A stretch of DNA of 64,000 nt from Sanderia malayensis (taxonomy: Eukaryota; Cnidaria; Scyphozoa; Semaeostomeae; Pelagiidae): contig RQOL01000494.1 in the NCBI GenBank assembly GCA_013076295.1, positions 1-64,000 on the forward strand. The letters are read 5' to 3'. Shown here piece after piece: positions 1 through 12,822 of this stretch (position 1 is the stretch's first letter; the number at the start of each line of letters is the position of its first letter). The translations under genes and the position numbers were made by a program. Below the pieces are notes generated by a model, which worked only from the letters and a program-made list of their open reading frames with translations, was not told where the DNA came from and searched no databases.

Positions 1-11
1 TAGCGACCGGG

Positions 12-2992
12 CCCCCGGCTAGTCTCTATTATATAATCTACGTCGACACGTGACCCGCCGGCGCTCAACAATGGGCTATTGTTTGGTGAACAATCGACGT
101 TCGAAAAAACAATGGGATCAAAGGAGCGGGCGTTGCCACTCAAAGGCTTTTTTCCTGGCGGTCAATAAGGGTGCAAATTGGTATCAAAATGATCGCTGCG
201 TTGTGCTGATGAAACTAAAGCTTTCCGCTAATTTCTAACCCAGCGGTTCGGGAGTTAATGGCCCATTTTGTGTTCCGACTTTCTAGAAAGTTCCGAGGAC
301 AGAGTTAATGAGATGCAAAACGAGCAGGGAGAAGCACGTGTTTTTTTAGTTGACGGGCGGCAAGTTGCTCGGGTTTAAGCGTGAATACGTGCCGGAAATC
401 AATTGTAAAGACATGTCAATTGTTCTCAGGACCTGTGGAGACAATGTGTGGACAATTATTTCAAGGTATTTCCTTTATTCAATTGTTTTTGGCTGAAAAT
501 AGCACGAGTTTTGTTTTGTTTAACCTCACGTTTTTCTTTCGGCTCGAGGGCCTAACCAAAACACGAAGACAATTTTGATTTTCTCGGGTCGTTCTGGGCC
601 GATTTTCTCCATTTAAACTTTCGACAACTGTTTATTTACACGGGAACTAAAGTTATCTGGTTTTGTTTTTTTTGTTTTGTCGATTTTCGTCTGTTTTTGG
701 ACAGTTTTAGCCGAGATTGGGTTTTGGTGGAAAACACGAAATTTTCACTCAACACGCGTGTATTTTGCATTCGCGAAAATTAAATTTTAACCTGCCAAAA
801 CTTTGTTTTTTTCACCCAAATACTTCCGATAAATGTTCGCCAAGCTATTAGCTTCATTTTGATATTTTCGTGGGTTCTGTAGGACGAAAATTCGCCACGT
901 TAATTTAATTTGAAAGTTTTAATGTTTTTAAAGTACGTTGATGAATTCATTTTTTCACTTTCAGAAGAAACGGCTTTTAGGGGGGCGGCAGGATGGGCGC
1001 TGGGTGGTCCCTTGCCAGGGGGAAGTATGGTAGGGTATGTATGGTAGGGTATGTATCGTAGGGTATGTATTGTAGGGTATGTATTGTAGGGTATGTTTTG
1101 TAGGGTATTTGTTGTAGGGTATGTTATGTAGGGTATGTATTGTAGGGTATGTATTGTAGGGTATGTATTGTAAGGTATTTATTTTAGGGTATGTATTGTA
1201 GGGTATGTATTGTAGGGCATGTTATGTAGGGTTTGTGTTGTAGGGTATGTATTGTAGGGTATTTATTGTAGGGTATTTATTGTAGGGTATGTATTGTAGG
1301 GTATGTATTGTAGGGTTTGTATTGTAGGGTATGTATTGTAGGGTATGTATTGTAGGGTATGTATCGTAGGGTATGTATTGTAGGGTATGTATTGTAGGGT
1401 ATGTATAGTAGGGTATGTTATGTAGGGTATGTGTTGTAGGGTATGTATTGTAGGGTATGTTTTGTAGGGTATTTATTTTTGGGTATTTATTGTATGGTAT
1501 TTATTGTAGGGTATGTATTGTAGGGTATGTATTGTAGGGTATGTATCGTAGGGCATGTATTGTAGGGTATGTATTGTAGGGTATGTATAGTAGGGTATGT
1601 GTTATAGGGTATGTATTGTAGGGTATGTATTGTAAGGTATTTATTGTAGGGTATGTATTGTAGGGTATGTATTGTAGGGTATGTTATGTAGGGCATGTAT
1701 TGTAGGCTATGTATTGTAGGGTATGTATTGTAGGGTATGTATTGTAGGCTTTGTATTGTAGGGTATGTATTGTAGGTTATGTATTGTAGGGTATGTATTG
1801 TAGGGTATGTATTGTAGGGTTTCTATTGTAGGTATGCATTGTAGGGTATGTATTGTAGGGTATGTATTGTAGGGTATGTATGTATGTATCGGCATGAGCG
1901 GTAGCGAATGCAGCGCGCGAAGCGCGCCAACCAGATTAAGCTTTGTCTACTTGACGGGCTCCGGGGAGGGAGCGAAGCGACCAAACCCGGCCCATGTATG
2001 TATGTATGTATGTATGTATGTATGTATGTATGTATGTATGTAGGTATGTAGGTATGTATGTATGTAGGTATGTATGTATGTATGTATGTATGTATGTATA
2101 GGCATGAGCGGGAGCGACTGCAGCGCGCGAAGCGCGCCAACCACATTAAACTTTTTGTTGCTTGGGGGGCTCCGGGGAGGGAGCGTGGCGACCCGGCCCT
2201 CGGCTATCTAATATATATATTCTGCGGAGTCACGTGATGACGCACTTTCCTTGCCAAAAACAATAGATTCGACGCGAAACAATAGGTCGAAAGCCCCAAA
2301 ACAATGGGCCGAAACGGCGAACGAGGTATCCATAAAGGCTTTTTTTTGACGCCCTCAATCTGCCCTATTTTTGAGTGAGTTGTTCTTTGCCTGCTGAACC
2401 AAAAAGTTATCTATATGAGAGCTCACAGTTTCCACTAAAAGGTTTGGAAATTCTTTGTTTTTGTTCGCCTAATTGGCTATCACGAATAAACCACGGTTTA
2501 CGCTGGCGAAACTTCCAAATTCGCGTCACGAATTCCAATTTCGAACAAAGCGTTCGCTCTTCACGTGACGCGTTTCGCCATTTGCTGCAATTTGATTGGC
2601 TTTTTTTGCCCGACCCACGTGGTAGGCCTAATGTAAACAAGCCCAAAGTTTTAATCAACAAATTATGATAAGGGGTTATCAGGCGAGCGTAGCGAGCTAA
2701 CCCATTGTACGTGGGGTTGAAAGAGGCATGAGCGTTAGCGAATGCAGCGCACGAAGTGCGCCAACAACAGGCGAGCGCAGCGAGCTAACCTATTGTAAGT
2801 GGGATTCAAAGAGGCATGAGCATAAGCGAATGCAGCGCACGAAGTGCGCCAACCACAGGCGAGCGCAGCGAGCTAACCCATTGTACGTGGGGTTCAAAGA
2901 GACATTAGCGTGAGCGAATGCAGCGCACGAAGTGCGCCAACCACATTAAACTTTTTTACTTGAGGGACTCCGGGAAGCGAGCGTAGCGAGCG
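12..2992 (+). repeat. Tandem ~3-kb unit, copy 1
   Basis: First of three head-to-tail units; the junction is taken at CCCCCGGCTAGTCT, which recurs at 2993, 5779 and, diverged after the CCGGCTAGTCT, at 8733. Order within the unit: a GC-rich edge followed by a TATATAA-like stretch and CACGTG; a T-rich part; the 14-bp minisatellite; a hairpin block; an (ATGT)n tract at about 1993-2100; a second hairpin block; another TATATATA/CACGTG block near 2210-2240; and three ~85-bp sub-repeats with GCGCAC-GAA-GTGCGC hairpins (2680-2940). No domain-bearing ORF is present. It may be a satellite or a tandemly arrayed mobile element. Confidence 0.9.
1022..1890 (+). repeat. 14-bp minisatellite (TAGGGTATGTATTG)n, copy 1
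   Basis: About 60 head-to-tail copies of a 14-bp unit with scattered variants (ATTTATTG, ATGTTATG, TTTGTATTG). It grades into the 4-bp ATGT repeat at its right edge. Reading the other strand gives long artificial ORFs of the YNTYPTIHTLQ type, which are not genes. Confidence 0.95.
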
Positions 2993-5778
2993 CCCCCGGC
3001 TAGTCTCTATTATATAATCTACGTCGACACGTGACCCGCCGGCGCTCAACAATGGGCTATTGTTTGGTGAACAATCGACGTTCGAAAAAACAATGGGATC
3101 AAAGGAGCGGGCGTTGCCACTCAAAGGCTTTTTTCCTGGCGGTCAATAAGGGTGCAAATTGGTATCAAAATGATCGCTGCGTTGTGCTGATGAAACTAAA
3201 GCTTTCCGCTAATTTCTAACCCCAGCGGTTCGGGAGTTATGGCCCATTTTGTGTTCCGACTTTCTAGAAAGTTCCGAGGACAGAGTTAATGAGATGCAAA
3301 ACGAGCAGGGAGAAGCACGTGTTTTTTTAGTTGAACGGGCGGCAAGTTGCTCGGGTTTAAGCGTGAATACGTGCCGGAAATCAATTGTAAAGACATGTCA
3401 ATTGTTCTCAGGACCTGTGGAGACAATGTGTGGACAATTATTTCAAGGTATTTCCTTTATTCAATTGTTTTTGGCTGAAAATAGCACGAGTTTTGTTTTG
3501 TTTAACCTCACGTTTTTCTTTCGGCTCGAGGGCCTAACCAAAACACGAAGACAATTTTGATTTTCTCGGGTCGTTCTGGGCCGATTTTCTCCATTTAAAC
3601 TTTCGACAACTGTTTATTTACACGGGAACTAAAGTTATCTGGTTTTGTTTTTTTTGTTTTGTCGATTTTCGTCTGTTTTTGGACAGTTTTAGCCGAGATT
3701 GGGTTTTGGTGGAAAACACGAAATTTTCACTCAACACGCGTGTATTTTGCATTCGCGAAAATTAAATTTTAACCTGCCAAAACTTTGTTTTTTCACCCAA
3801 TACTTCCGATAAATGTTCGCCAAGCTATTAGCTTCATTTTGATATTTTCGTGGGTGTAGGACGAAAATTCGCCACGTTAATTTAATTTGAAAGTTTTAAT
3901 GTTTTTAAAGTACGTTGATGAATTCATTTTTTCACTTTCAGAAGAAACGGCTTTTAGGGGGGCGGCAGGATGGGCGCTGGGTGGTCCCTTGCCAGGGGAA
4001 GTATGGTAGGGTATGTATGGTAGGGTATGTATCGTAGGGTATGTATTGTAGGGTATGTATTGTAGGGTATGTTTTGTAGGGTATTTGTTGTAGGGTATGT
4101 TATGTAGGGTATGTATTGTAGGGTATGTATTGTAAGGTATTTATTTTAGGGTATGTATTGTAGGGTATGTATTGTAGGGCATGTTATGTAGGGTTTGTGT
4201 TGTAGGGTATGTATTGTAGGGTATTTATTGTAGGGTATTTATTGTAGGGTATGTATTGTAGGGTATGTATTGTAGGGTTTGTATTGTAGGGTATGTATTG
4301 TAGGGTATGTATTGTAGGGTATGTATCGTAGGGTATGTATTGTAGGGTATGTATTGTAGGGTATGTATAGTAGGGTATGTTATGTAGGGTATGTGTTGTA
4401 GGGTATGTATTGTAGGGTATGTTTTGTAGGGTATTTATTTTTGGGTATTTATTGTATGGTATTTATTGTAGGGTATGTATTGTAGGGTATGTATTGTAGG
4501 GTATGTATCGTAGGGCATGTATTGTAGGGTATGTATTGTAGGGTATGTATAGTAGGGTATGTGTTATAGGGTATGTATTGTAGGGTATGTATTGTAAGGT
4601 ATTTATTGTAGGGTATGTATTGTAGGGTATGTATTGTAGGGTATGTTATGTAGGGCATGTATTGTAGGCTATGTATTGTAGGGTATGTATTGTAGGGTAT
4701 GTATTGTAGGCTTTGTATTGTAGGGTATGTATTGTAGGTTATGTATTGTAGGGTATGTATTGTAGGGTATGTATTGTAGGGTTTCTATTGTAGGGTATGC
4801 ATTGTAGGGTATGTATTGTAGGGTATGTATTGTAGGGTATGTATGTATGTATCGGCATGAGCGGTAGCGAATGCAGCGCGCGAAGCGCGCCAACCAGATT
4901 AAGCTTTGTCTACTTGACGGGCTCCGGGGAGGGAGCGAAGCGACCAAACCCGGCCCATGTATGTATGTATGTATGTATGTATGTATGTATGTATGTATGT
5001 ATGTAGGTATGTAGGTATGTATGTATGTAGGTATGTATGTATGTATGTATGTATGTATGTATAGGCATGAGCGGGAGCGACTGCAGCGCGCGAAGCGCGC
5101 CAACCACATTAAACTTTTGTTGCTTGGGGGGCTCCGGGGAGGGAGCGTGGCGACCCGGCCCTCGGCTATCTAATATATATATTCTGCGGAGTCACGTGAT
5201 GACGCACTTTCCTTGCCAAAAACAATAGATTCGACGCGAAACAATAGGTCGAAAGCCCCAAAACAATGGGCCGAAACGGCGAACGAGGTATCCATAAAGG
5301 CTTTTTTTTGACGCCCTCAATCTGCCCTATTTTTGAGTGAGTTGTTCTTTGCCTGCTGAACCAAAAAGTTATCTATATGAGAGCTCACAGTTTCCACTAA
5401 AAGGTTTGGAAATTCTTTGTTTTTGTTCGCCTAATTGGCTATCACGAATAAACCACGGTTTACGCTGGCGAAACTTCCAAATTCGCGTCACGAATTCCAA
5501 TTTCGAACAAAGCGTTCGCTCTTCACGTGACGCGTTTCGCCATTTGCTGCAATTTGATTGGCTTTTTTTGCCCGACCCACGTGGTAGGCCTAATGTAAAC
5601 AAGCCCAAAGTTTTAATCAACAAATTATGATAAGGGGTTATCAGGCGAGCGTAGCGAGCTAACCCATTGTACGTGGGGTTGAAAGAGGCATGAGCGTTAG
5701 CGAATGCAGCGCACGAAGTGCGCCAACCACATTAAACTTTTTTACTTGAGGGACTCCGGGAAGCGAGCGTAGCGAGCG
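2993..5778 (+). repeat. Tandem ~3-kb unit, copy 2
   Basis: Nearly identical to copy 1 apart from small indels. It is about 195 bp shorter, mostly because only one of the three ~85-bp hairpin sub-repeats remains before the junction (5642-5770). Its (ATGT)n tract is at about 4955-5062. Confidence 0.9.
4006..4850 (+). repeat. 14-bp minisatellite, copy 2
   Basis: Same array with almost the same order of variant units as copy 1, so the 3-kb unit was copied with its minisatellite already diversified. Confidence 0.95.
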
Positions 5779-8732
5779 CCCCCGGCTAGTCTCTATTATA
5801 TAATCTACGTCGACACGTGACCCGCCGGCGCTCAACAATGGGCTATTGTTTGGTGAACAATCGACGTTCGAAAAAACAATGGGATCAAAGGAGCGGGCGT
5901 TGCCACTCAAAGGCTTTTTTCCTGGCGGTCAATAAGGGTGCAAATTGGTATCAAAATGATCGCTGCGTTGTGCTGATGAAACTAAAGCTTTCCGCTAATT
6001 TCTAACCCCAGCGGTTCGGGAGTTATGGCCCATTTTGTGTTCCGACTTTCTAGAAAGTTCCGAGGACAGAGTTAATGAGATGCAAAACGAGCAGGGAGAA
6101 GCACGTGTTTTTTTAGTTGAACGGGCGGCAAGTTGCTCGGGTTTAAACGTGAATACGTGCCGGAAATCAATTGTAAAGACGTGTCAATTGTTGTCAAGAC
6201 CTGTGGAGACAATGTGTGGACAATTATTTCAAGGTATTTCCTTTATTCAATTGTTTTAGGGTGGAAATAGCAGGAGTTTTGTTTTGTTTAACCTCACGTT
6301 TTTCTTTCGGCTCGAGGGCCTAACCAAAACACGAAGACAATTTTGATTTTCTCGGGTCGTTCTGGGCCGATTTTCTCATTTAAACTTTCGATAACTGTTT
6401 ATTTACACGAACTAAAGTTATCTGGTTTTGTTTTTTTTGTTTTGTCGATTTTCCTCTGTTTTTGGACAGTTTTGGCCGAGTTTGGGTTTTGCTGGAAAAC
6501 ACGAAATTTTCAAGCAACACGCGTGTGTTTTGCATTCGCGAAAATTAATTTTAACCTGCCAAAACTTTGTTTTTTTCACCCAAATACTTTCGATAAATGT
6601 TCGCCAAGCTATTAGCTTCATTTTGATATTTTCGTGGGTTCTGTAGGACAAAATTCGCCACGTTAATTTAATTTGAAAGTTTTAGTGTTTTTAAAGTAGT
6701 TGATGAATTCATTTTTTCACTTTCAGAAGAAACGGCTTTTAGGGGGGCGGCAGGGTGGGCGCTGGGTGGTCGCTTGCCAGGGGGAAGTATGGTAGGGTAT
6801 GTATGTAGGGTATGTAGTAGGGTATGTTGTAGGGTATTGTAGGGTATGTTTGTAGGGTATTTTGTAGGGTATGTATTGTAGGGTATGTATTGTAGGGTAT
6901 GTATTGTAGGGTATGTATTGTAGGGTATTGTAGGGTATGTATTGTAGGGTATGTATTGTAGGGTATGTATTGTAGGGTATGTATTGTAGGGTATGTATTG
7001 TAGGGTATGTATTGTAGGGTATGTATTGTAGGGTATGTATTGTAGGGTATGTATTGTAGGGTATGTATTGTAGGGTATGTATTGTAGGGTATGTATTGTA
7101 GGGTATGTATGTAGGGTATGTATTGTAGGGTATGTATTGTAGGGTATGTATTGTAGGGTATGTATTGTAGGGTATGTATTGTAGGGTATGTATTGTAGGG
7201 TATGTTTGTAGGGTATTTATTTTTGGGTATTTATTGTATGGTATTTATTGTAGGGTATGTATTGTAGGGTATGTATTGTAGGGTATGTATCGTAGGGCAT
7301 GTATTGTAGGGTATGTATTGTAGGGTATGTATAGTAGGGTATGTGTTATAGGGTATGTATTGTAGGGTATGTATTGTAAGGTATTTATTGTAGGGTATGT
7401 ATTGTAGGGTATGTATTGTAGGGTATGTTATGTAGGGCATGTATTGTAGGGTATGTATTGTAGGGTATGTATTGTAGGGTATGTATTGTAGGCTTTGTAT
7501 TGTAGGGTATGTATTGTAGGTTATGTATTGTAGGGTATGTATTGTAGGGTATGTATTGTAGGGTTTCTATTGTAGGGTATGCATTGTAGGGTATGTATTG
7601 TAGGGTATGTATTGTAGGGTATGTATGTATGTATCGGCATGAGCGGTAGCGAATGCAGCGCGCGAAGCGCGCCAACCAGATTAAGCTTTGTCTACTTGAC
7701 GGGCTCCGGGGAGGGAGCGAAGCGACCAAACCCGGCCCATGTATGTATGTATGTATGTATGTATGTATGTATGTATGTATGTATGTAGGTATGTAGGTAT
7801 GTATGTATGTAGGTATGTATGTATGTATGTATGTATGTATGTATAGGCATGAGCGGGAGCGACTGCAGCGCGCGAAGCGCGCCAACCACATTAAACTTTG
7901 TTGCTTGGGGGGCTCCGGGGAGGAGCGTGGCGACCCGGCCCTCGGCTATCTAATATATATATTCTGCGGAGTCACGTGATGACGCACTTTCCTTGCCAAA
8001 AACAATAGATTCGACGCGAAACAATAGGTCGAAAGCCCCAAAACAATGGGCCGAAACGGCGAACGAGGTATCCATAAAGGCTTTTTTTTGACGCCCTCAA
8101 TCTGCCCTATTTTTGAGTGAGTTGTTCTTTGCCTGCTGAACCAAAAATTATCTATATGAGAGCTCACAGTTTCCACTAAAAGGTTTGGAAATTCTTTGTT
8201 TTTGTTCGCCTAATTGGCTATCACGAATAAACCACGGTTTACGCTGGCGAAACTTCCAAATTCGCGTCACGAATTCCAATTTCGACAAAGCGTTCGCTCT
8301 TCACGTGACGCATTTCGCCATTTGCTGCAATTTGATTGGCTTTTTTTGCCCGACCCACGTGGTAGGCCTAATGTAAACAAGCCCAAAGTTTTAATCAACA
8401 AATTATGATAAGGGGTTATCAGGCGAGCGTAGCGAGCTAACCCATTGTACGTGGGGTTGAAAGAGGCATGAGCGTTAGCGAATGCAGCGCACGAAGTGCG
8501 CCAACAACAGGCGAGCGCAGCGAGCTAACCTATTGTAAGTGGGATTCAAAGAGGCATGAGCATAAGCGAATGCAGCGCACGAAGTGCACCAACCACAGGC
8601 GAGCGCAGCGAGCTAACCCATTGTACGTGGGGTTCAAAGAGACATTAGCGTGAGCGAATGCAGCGCACGAAGTGCGCCAACCACATTAAACTTTTTTACT
8701 TGAGGGACTCCGGGAAGCGAGCGTAGCGAGCG
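5779..8732 (+). repeat. Tandem ~3-kb unit, copy 3
   Basis: Third unit, with the three ~85-bp sub-repeats as in copy 1 (8410-8690). It is the most diverged in its T-rich left part (6180-6800), and the first half of its minisatellite is much more uniform than in copies 1 and 2. The array ends at 8733, where the familiar edge is followed by different sequence (TAGTCTATAATATATAAGAG). The (ATGT)n tract is at about 7739-7844. Confidence 0.9.
6786..7640 (+). repeat. 14-bp minisatellite, copy 3
   Basis: The right part (from about 7205) keeps the variant order of copies 1 and 2. The left part (about 6870-7200) is a run of near-perfect TAGGGTATGTATTG units, which suggests recent internal expansion or homogenisation. 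Confidence 0.95.
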
Positions 8733-9935
8733 CCCCCGGCTAGTCTATAATATATAAGAGCTGTCGTCACGTGAGGTGCTCTAAACAAAAGAAAACTCGC
8801 CCTCCGTTGTCACTGAACTCCTTCTACAGTTTTGGGTCTAGCGCCGCGAAAAACGCACCGATCTGCTCCACGTATCCTTGGGAAGTAAAATGAGGATTGC
8901 TTTTCGTGAATTTCTCTTTCGTTTTCCAGATATTCAGCTTTTTCTCAATCGAAAACTTTCCCAGGAAATCTATTGTTTTTTTCAAAAGAATTGCCTTGCC
9001 CTTCTGGAGGGTTCAAATTTCCACCTCTTTTCTCTTCTGTTTTTTACCTCTAATTTTTCCTAAATTCGCTTCGAAAACTTCATATAACGCTAGCGACGGG
9101 CTCGACGAACCGTTCGATTTTTTCCGTTTTTCAATCCTCGCAGTACTTCCAGAGATGTGCCAAAATTTAACCAAGGTACTAAGATTTCGTTCTCAAATCT
9201 AACTTTGAGCGAACGGCTTTCTGGCGCTGAGTCATATCAGGGTTTACCACACTATTTGTCATTTGGTATGTTGGATATTCCGCGTGTTTCCTGAGAATGG
9301 GCTAAAGCTAGCGCAACCGCAATCTGATGCTTTGTTGCCAAGAGTACTTTCTTACGTATCCGGGGAGGCAGAATTTGTATCACATTGCGCTGGACTTCCA
9401 ATAACAACGCACGTGTTATCTGAGAGAGAAAATCTCGCAATTCTCGAAAATGCGATTAAAATGGTTGTTCGACATATATTGCATGGACGCAAGTAAAGTG
9501 AATTATTATCTACGCTCAGTTGTGAAAAGACTTTTCGGGCTCCCAATGTTGTCTTTTCTCCGTGAAACTGGCTCATTTTAATTTGGGAAAAATACACGTG
9601 AACTGATATGTTATCCAAAATAACAGACTAATTCTAAACATTCTGATGTTTCACCCAACTACTTAAAGATGCCCTGGCGGCGTCACGAAACAATAGACTT
9701 CCCAGAATCTGAGCATGGTGTTCTGAGGCTAATCTCCACTGGCACAACGTAGCTATACAGCAATTGCATTCTCAAATTGACTGAGAGAATAACATTGTCA
9801 TATTTTGTCGCTAAAAGCATTGTCTCGGGTATTGATGAAAAGGGACCTCTTTTTAGAATTGGACGAAAACTATCAAAACCTTAGTTCAGGATCGCTTTTC
9901 ATCCCACTTAGAATCATATTATAAAACACATCGGA
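8733..9935. other. Non-repetitive stretch without a recognised gene
   Basis: Directly after the tandem array lies a TATATAA stretch and TCACGTGA (8750-8775), then unique sequence. ORFs of up to 101 codons occur on both strands (for example 8897-9202 and 9263-9496 on the plus strand), but none shows a recognisable domain or a convincing splice pattern. Confidence 0.4.
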
Positions 9936-11000
9936 GGCAATAACAATGGAAAACCAACTCCACTTTGCTTAACATCGCTGTTCCCCTCAGATCGGAGGCA
10001 ATGACAATGGAAAGCCCACCCCACTTTTGTTGAAGATCGCTGTTCCTCTCAGATCGGAGGCAATAACAGTGGAAATCCCACCCCACTTTTGTTAAAGATC
10101 GCTGTTCCTCTCAAATCGGAGGCAATAACAATAAAAAGCAAACCCCACTTTTGCTTAAGATCGCTGTTCCCCTCAGATCGGAGGCAATGACAATAGAAAA
10201 CAAACCCCACTTTTGCTTATAGATCGCTCTTCCCCTCAGATTGGAGGCAATGACAATGGAAATTCCACCCCACTTTTGTTAAAGATCGCTCTTCCTCTCA
10301 AATCGGAGGCAATAACAATAGAAAGCAAACCCCACTTTTGCTTAAGATCGCTGTTCCCCTCAGATGGGAGGCAATGATATTGGAAAGCCCACCCCACTTT
10401 TGTTTAAGATCGCTGTTCCCCTCAGATCGGAGGCAATGACAATGGAAAAAAAACAAACCCCACTTTTGTTTAAGATCGCTGTTCCTCTCAGATCGGAGGC
10501 AATAATAATAGAAAGCAAACCCCACTTTTGCTTAAGATCGCTGTTCTCCTCAGATCGGAGGCAATGGCAATGGAAAGCCCACCCCACTTTTGTTTAAGAT
10601 CGCTGTTCCTCTCAGATCGGAGGCAATGATAATAGAAAACAGACCCCACTTTTGCTTAAGATCGCTGTTCCCCTCAGATCGGAGGCAATGACAATGGAAA
10701 TCCCACCCCACCTTTGCTTAAGATCGCTGTTCCTCTCAGATCGAAGGCCAAAACAACAGAAACCCACCCCACTTTTGTTGAAGATCACTGTCCCACTCAC
10801 ATCGAAGGCCAAAACAACAGAAACCCACCCCACTTTTGTTGAAGATCACTGTCCCACTCACATCGAAGGCCAAAACAAGAGACACCCACCCCACTTTTGT
10901 TGAAGATCACTGTCCCACTCAGGTCGAAGGCCAAAACAAGAAAAACACACCCAACTTTTGTTCAAGATCGCTGTTCCTCTCAGATCGAAGGCCAAAACAC
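9936..11000 (+). repeat. ~60-bp minisatellite
   Basis: About 17 direct repeats of a ~58-62 bp unit containing AAGATCGCTGTTCC, CTCAGATCGGAGGCAA and CCCACCCCACTTTTG. The last four copies (from about 10,740) form a subfamily with GAAGGCCAAAACAA instead of GGAGGCAATGACAA. There are no unique spacers, so it is a minisatellite and not a CRISPR-like array. Confidence 0.93.
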
Positions 11001-11037
11001 TAGGGAGGTGGCGCGCGAAGCGCGCCAGCCTTCCTAG
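11000..11037. repeat. GC-rich hairpin at repeat boundary
   Basis: A near-perfect stem-loop: inner stem TGGCGCGC/GCGCGCCA around a GAA loop, and an outer stem CTAGGGAGG/CCTTCCTAG with one mismatch. The core is the hairpin found in the 3-kb units, here as a solitary copy between the minisatellite and the duplicated segment. Confidence 0.7.
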
Positions 11038-11262
11038 TTTATAATCATATTGAAGGTCATGACGACTATAAGCAAGTGAATTTGTAGATATTTCGAGAAG
11101 AAAGATTAAGTCATGTTTGTGAAGTTACAAATAAAGTGATGCAATTGATTATGCAGTGGACCATAATTTGATTTTACGTTTTCATACAAAATAGACACGC
11201 TACATGATCATTCGTATAAATATTGGCAAGGGAATTTTCTAATTGACTTTTTTGAGTCCATA

Positions 11263-11654
11263 CACTCATTTTTTTTTATAAGCAATTTCAACTCGGGCTC
11301 AGTACTAAAAATTGCTTAGCTGGAAGGCGAATTTGAGTACTCAAAATTGCTTAGGAATTGCTTAACTTTTTGTTCGTGTTTTTTGAAAATAGATTAGAAA
11401 AAGGTAAATATAGGGCCATATACATGTCAGAAGGCATGATAAATTAAAGATAAATAAAAAAACTAACGATAGATTTTGTTTGAGGTTATTCCTGTTAATA
11501 AGATGGTGTCAGTTCACATTTCCTGTTAAGTACTGAAAATACAATTTTTCAGATTGCTTAGCAGTCTTCAATCCAGTACTAAAATTGCTTAACTTTTTTC
11601 CTTGCCGAGTGCTGCCTTGCCTATAAAGCAGTTGCTTATAAAACAAAATGAGTG
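11263..11654. mobile_element. TA-target MITE (CACTCATTTT family)
   Basis: Inverted termini CACTCATTTTTTTTTATAAG and CTTATAAAACAAAATGAGTG are flanked by TA on both sides. The paralogous segment at about 50,545 reads GAGTCCATAGAGATG and is the empty site, so the borders and TA duplication are directly supported. The target and length fit a Tc1/mariner-type MITE. There is no coding capacity. Confidence 0.85.
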
Positions 11655-12822
11655 TAGAGATGAGATACATAAGATATTCTTATATCCTCTTTGCTACGGT
11701 TAAATGCCCTGCGGTTTTTTTATTATTTTCCAATTCAATATAACTCGATACCGTGATTTCAGATTTTAAAATATTTATTTCCAGAAACTATTGTTAAAGC
11801 TTACATCATTTCAACAAATTCTTGACAATATTGACATCATTTTTATTTATATCAATTTTGTTGTTTTTATATTTAAATGAGAAAGAAGCCAATTTTAACA
11901 TCTGAATGTTTTCTTTTTTAACAGCGTTGTGATGGTGTTGTAAAATGGCTTTTGAAATGACACAAATGAAGTCAACGATATTGTGGTAATTAATAGTGAC
12001 TACACAATAACATTTCACAGACATTTCTCGAGCACTATCAATTTCTCCTTTTATTTACATAATCCTGACTTATAAATAGTGTACATTGTTCTGGTTTGCT
12101 GACACATTATTTTAGTTAACAGATATATTATTTTAGTACCTCACGATTATCGAACTTTGAGCCTTACCAAGTCTGATGTAGCAATATCTATATTTAGTAA
12201 CAGCATAATATGATGTAGTAGGAAACTAACCATATAAAAGTAAGAGCTTTTAGAAGTATTATAGGGTTTTTAGACACAAAAAGAGTTAGGAAGGTTCTCG
12301 ACTCAAGCACCGTGAGTTCATTCTGTGAGATATAAACATAATTTTTTGCTTTCTTCTGCGCTGCGGCTTGCCACCTTGCGAAGGAGCATGAATTGGTTGT
12401 TGCTACTTTAGACTGCCCATAATGGATTGGTAATAGCTTCATACAGTGAGTATACAACTGAAATGAAAACATATTATAGGCTATGCTATTGCTGTGGTAT
12501 GCTGACTCACCGTGTTTGCAAAAAACGGTAAAGACTCCGAGCAGCAGGAATGGATGACCTTTGTAATTTTACTGACAACCCGATTTTGGTTCTTACGTTT
12601 TTCTTTGGTTGACAGCATAAATTCCTCTTTCCCGTAATTTTGGTAGGTTTAGCCAGTGGTTTAATATTCTTTCCTTTTGGCCAAGAGGGGCTGCAAAGTG
12701 TGAGTCAACCAAGAAGGCAATGTCTCACACAATATCAACCATCCGTTTTAAAACGTTCTTTATTGCATTGGAGGAGAACACGTTTTTAATTGCAAGGCTC
12801 AATGAGAAGAGAATGGGAAATT

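Noticed and set aside
50..238. 62-codon ORF MTRRRSTMGY..., identical in all three tandem units
   Set aside because: Identity is explained by recent duplication of the unit; there is no domain, no splice pattern and neighbouring non-coding bases are equally conserved.
1022..1890. Telomere-like repeat (TAGGG)
   Set aside because: The unit is 14 bp (TAGGGTATGTATTG), is internal, and recurs within a tandem 3-kb unit; it is not TTAGGG.
1487..2146. Long minus-strand ORFs with YIHTYIHTY and YNTYPTIHTLQ
   Set aside because: They are translations of the 14-bp and 4-bp repeats and appear wherever the repeats occur, including in sense at 46,831-47,433.
9936..11000. Possible CRISPR-like array
   Set aside because: Whole units repeat without unique spacers, and the context is eukaryotic.
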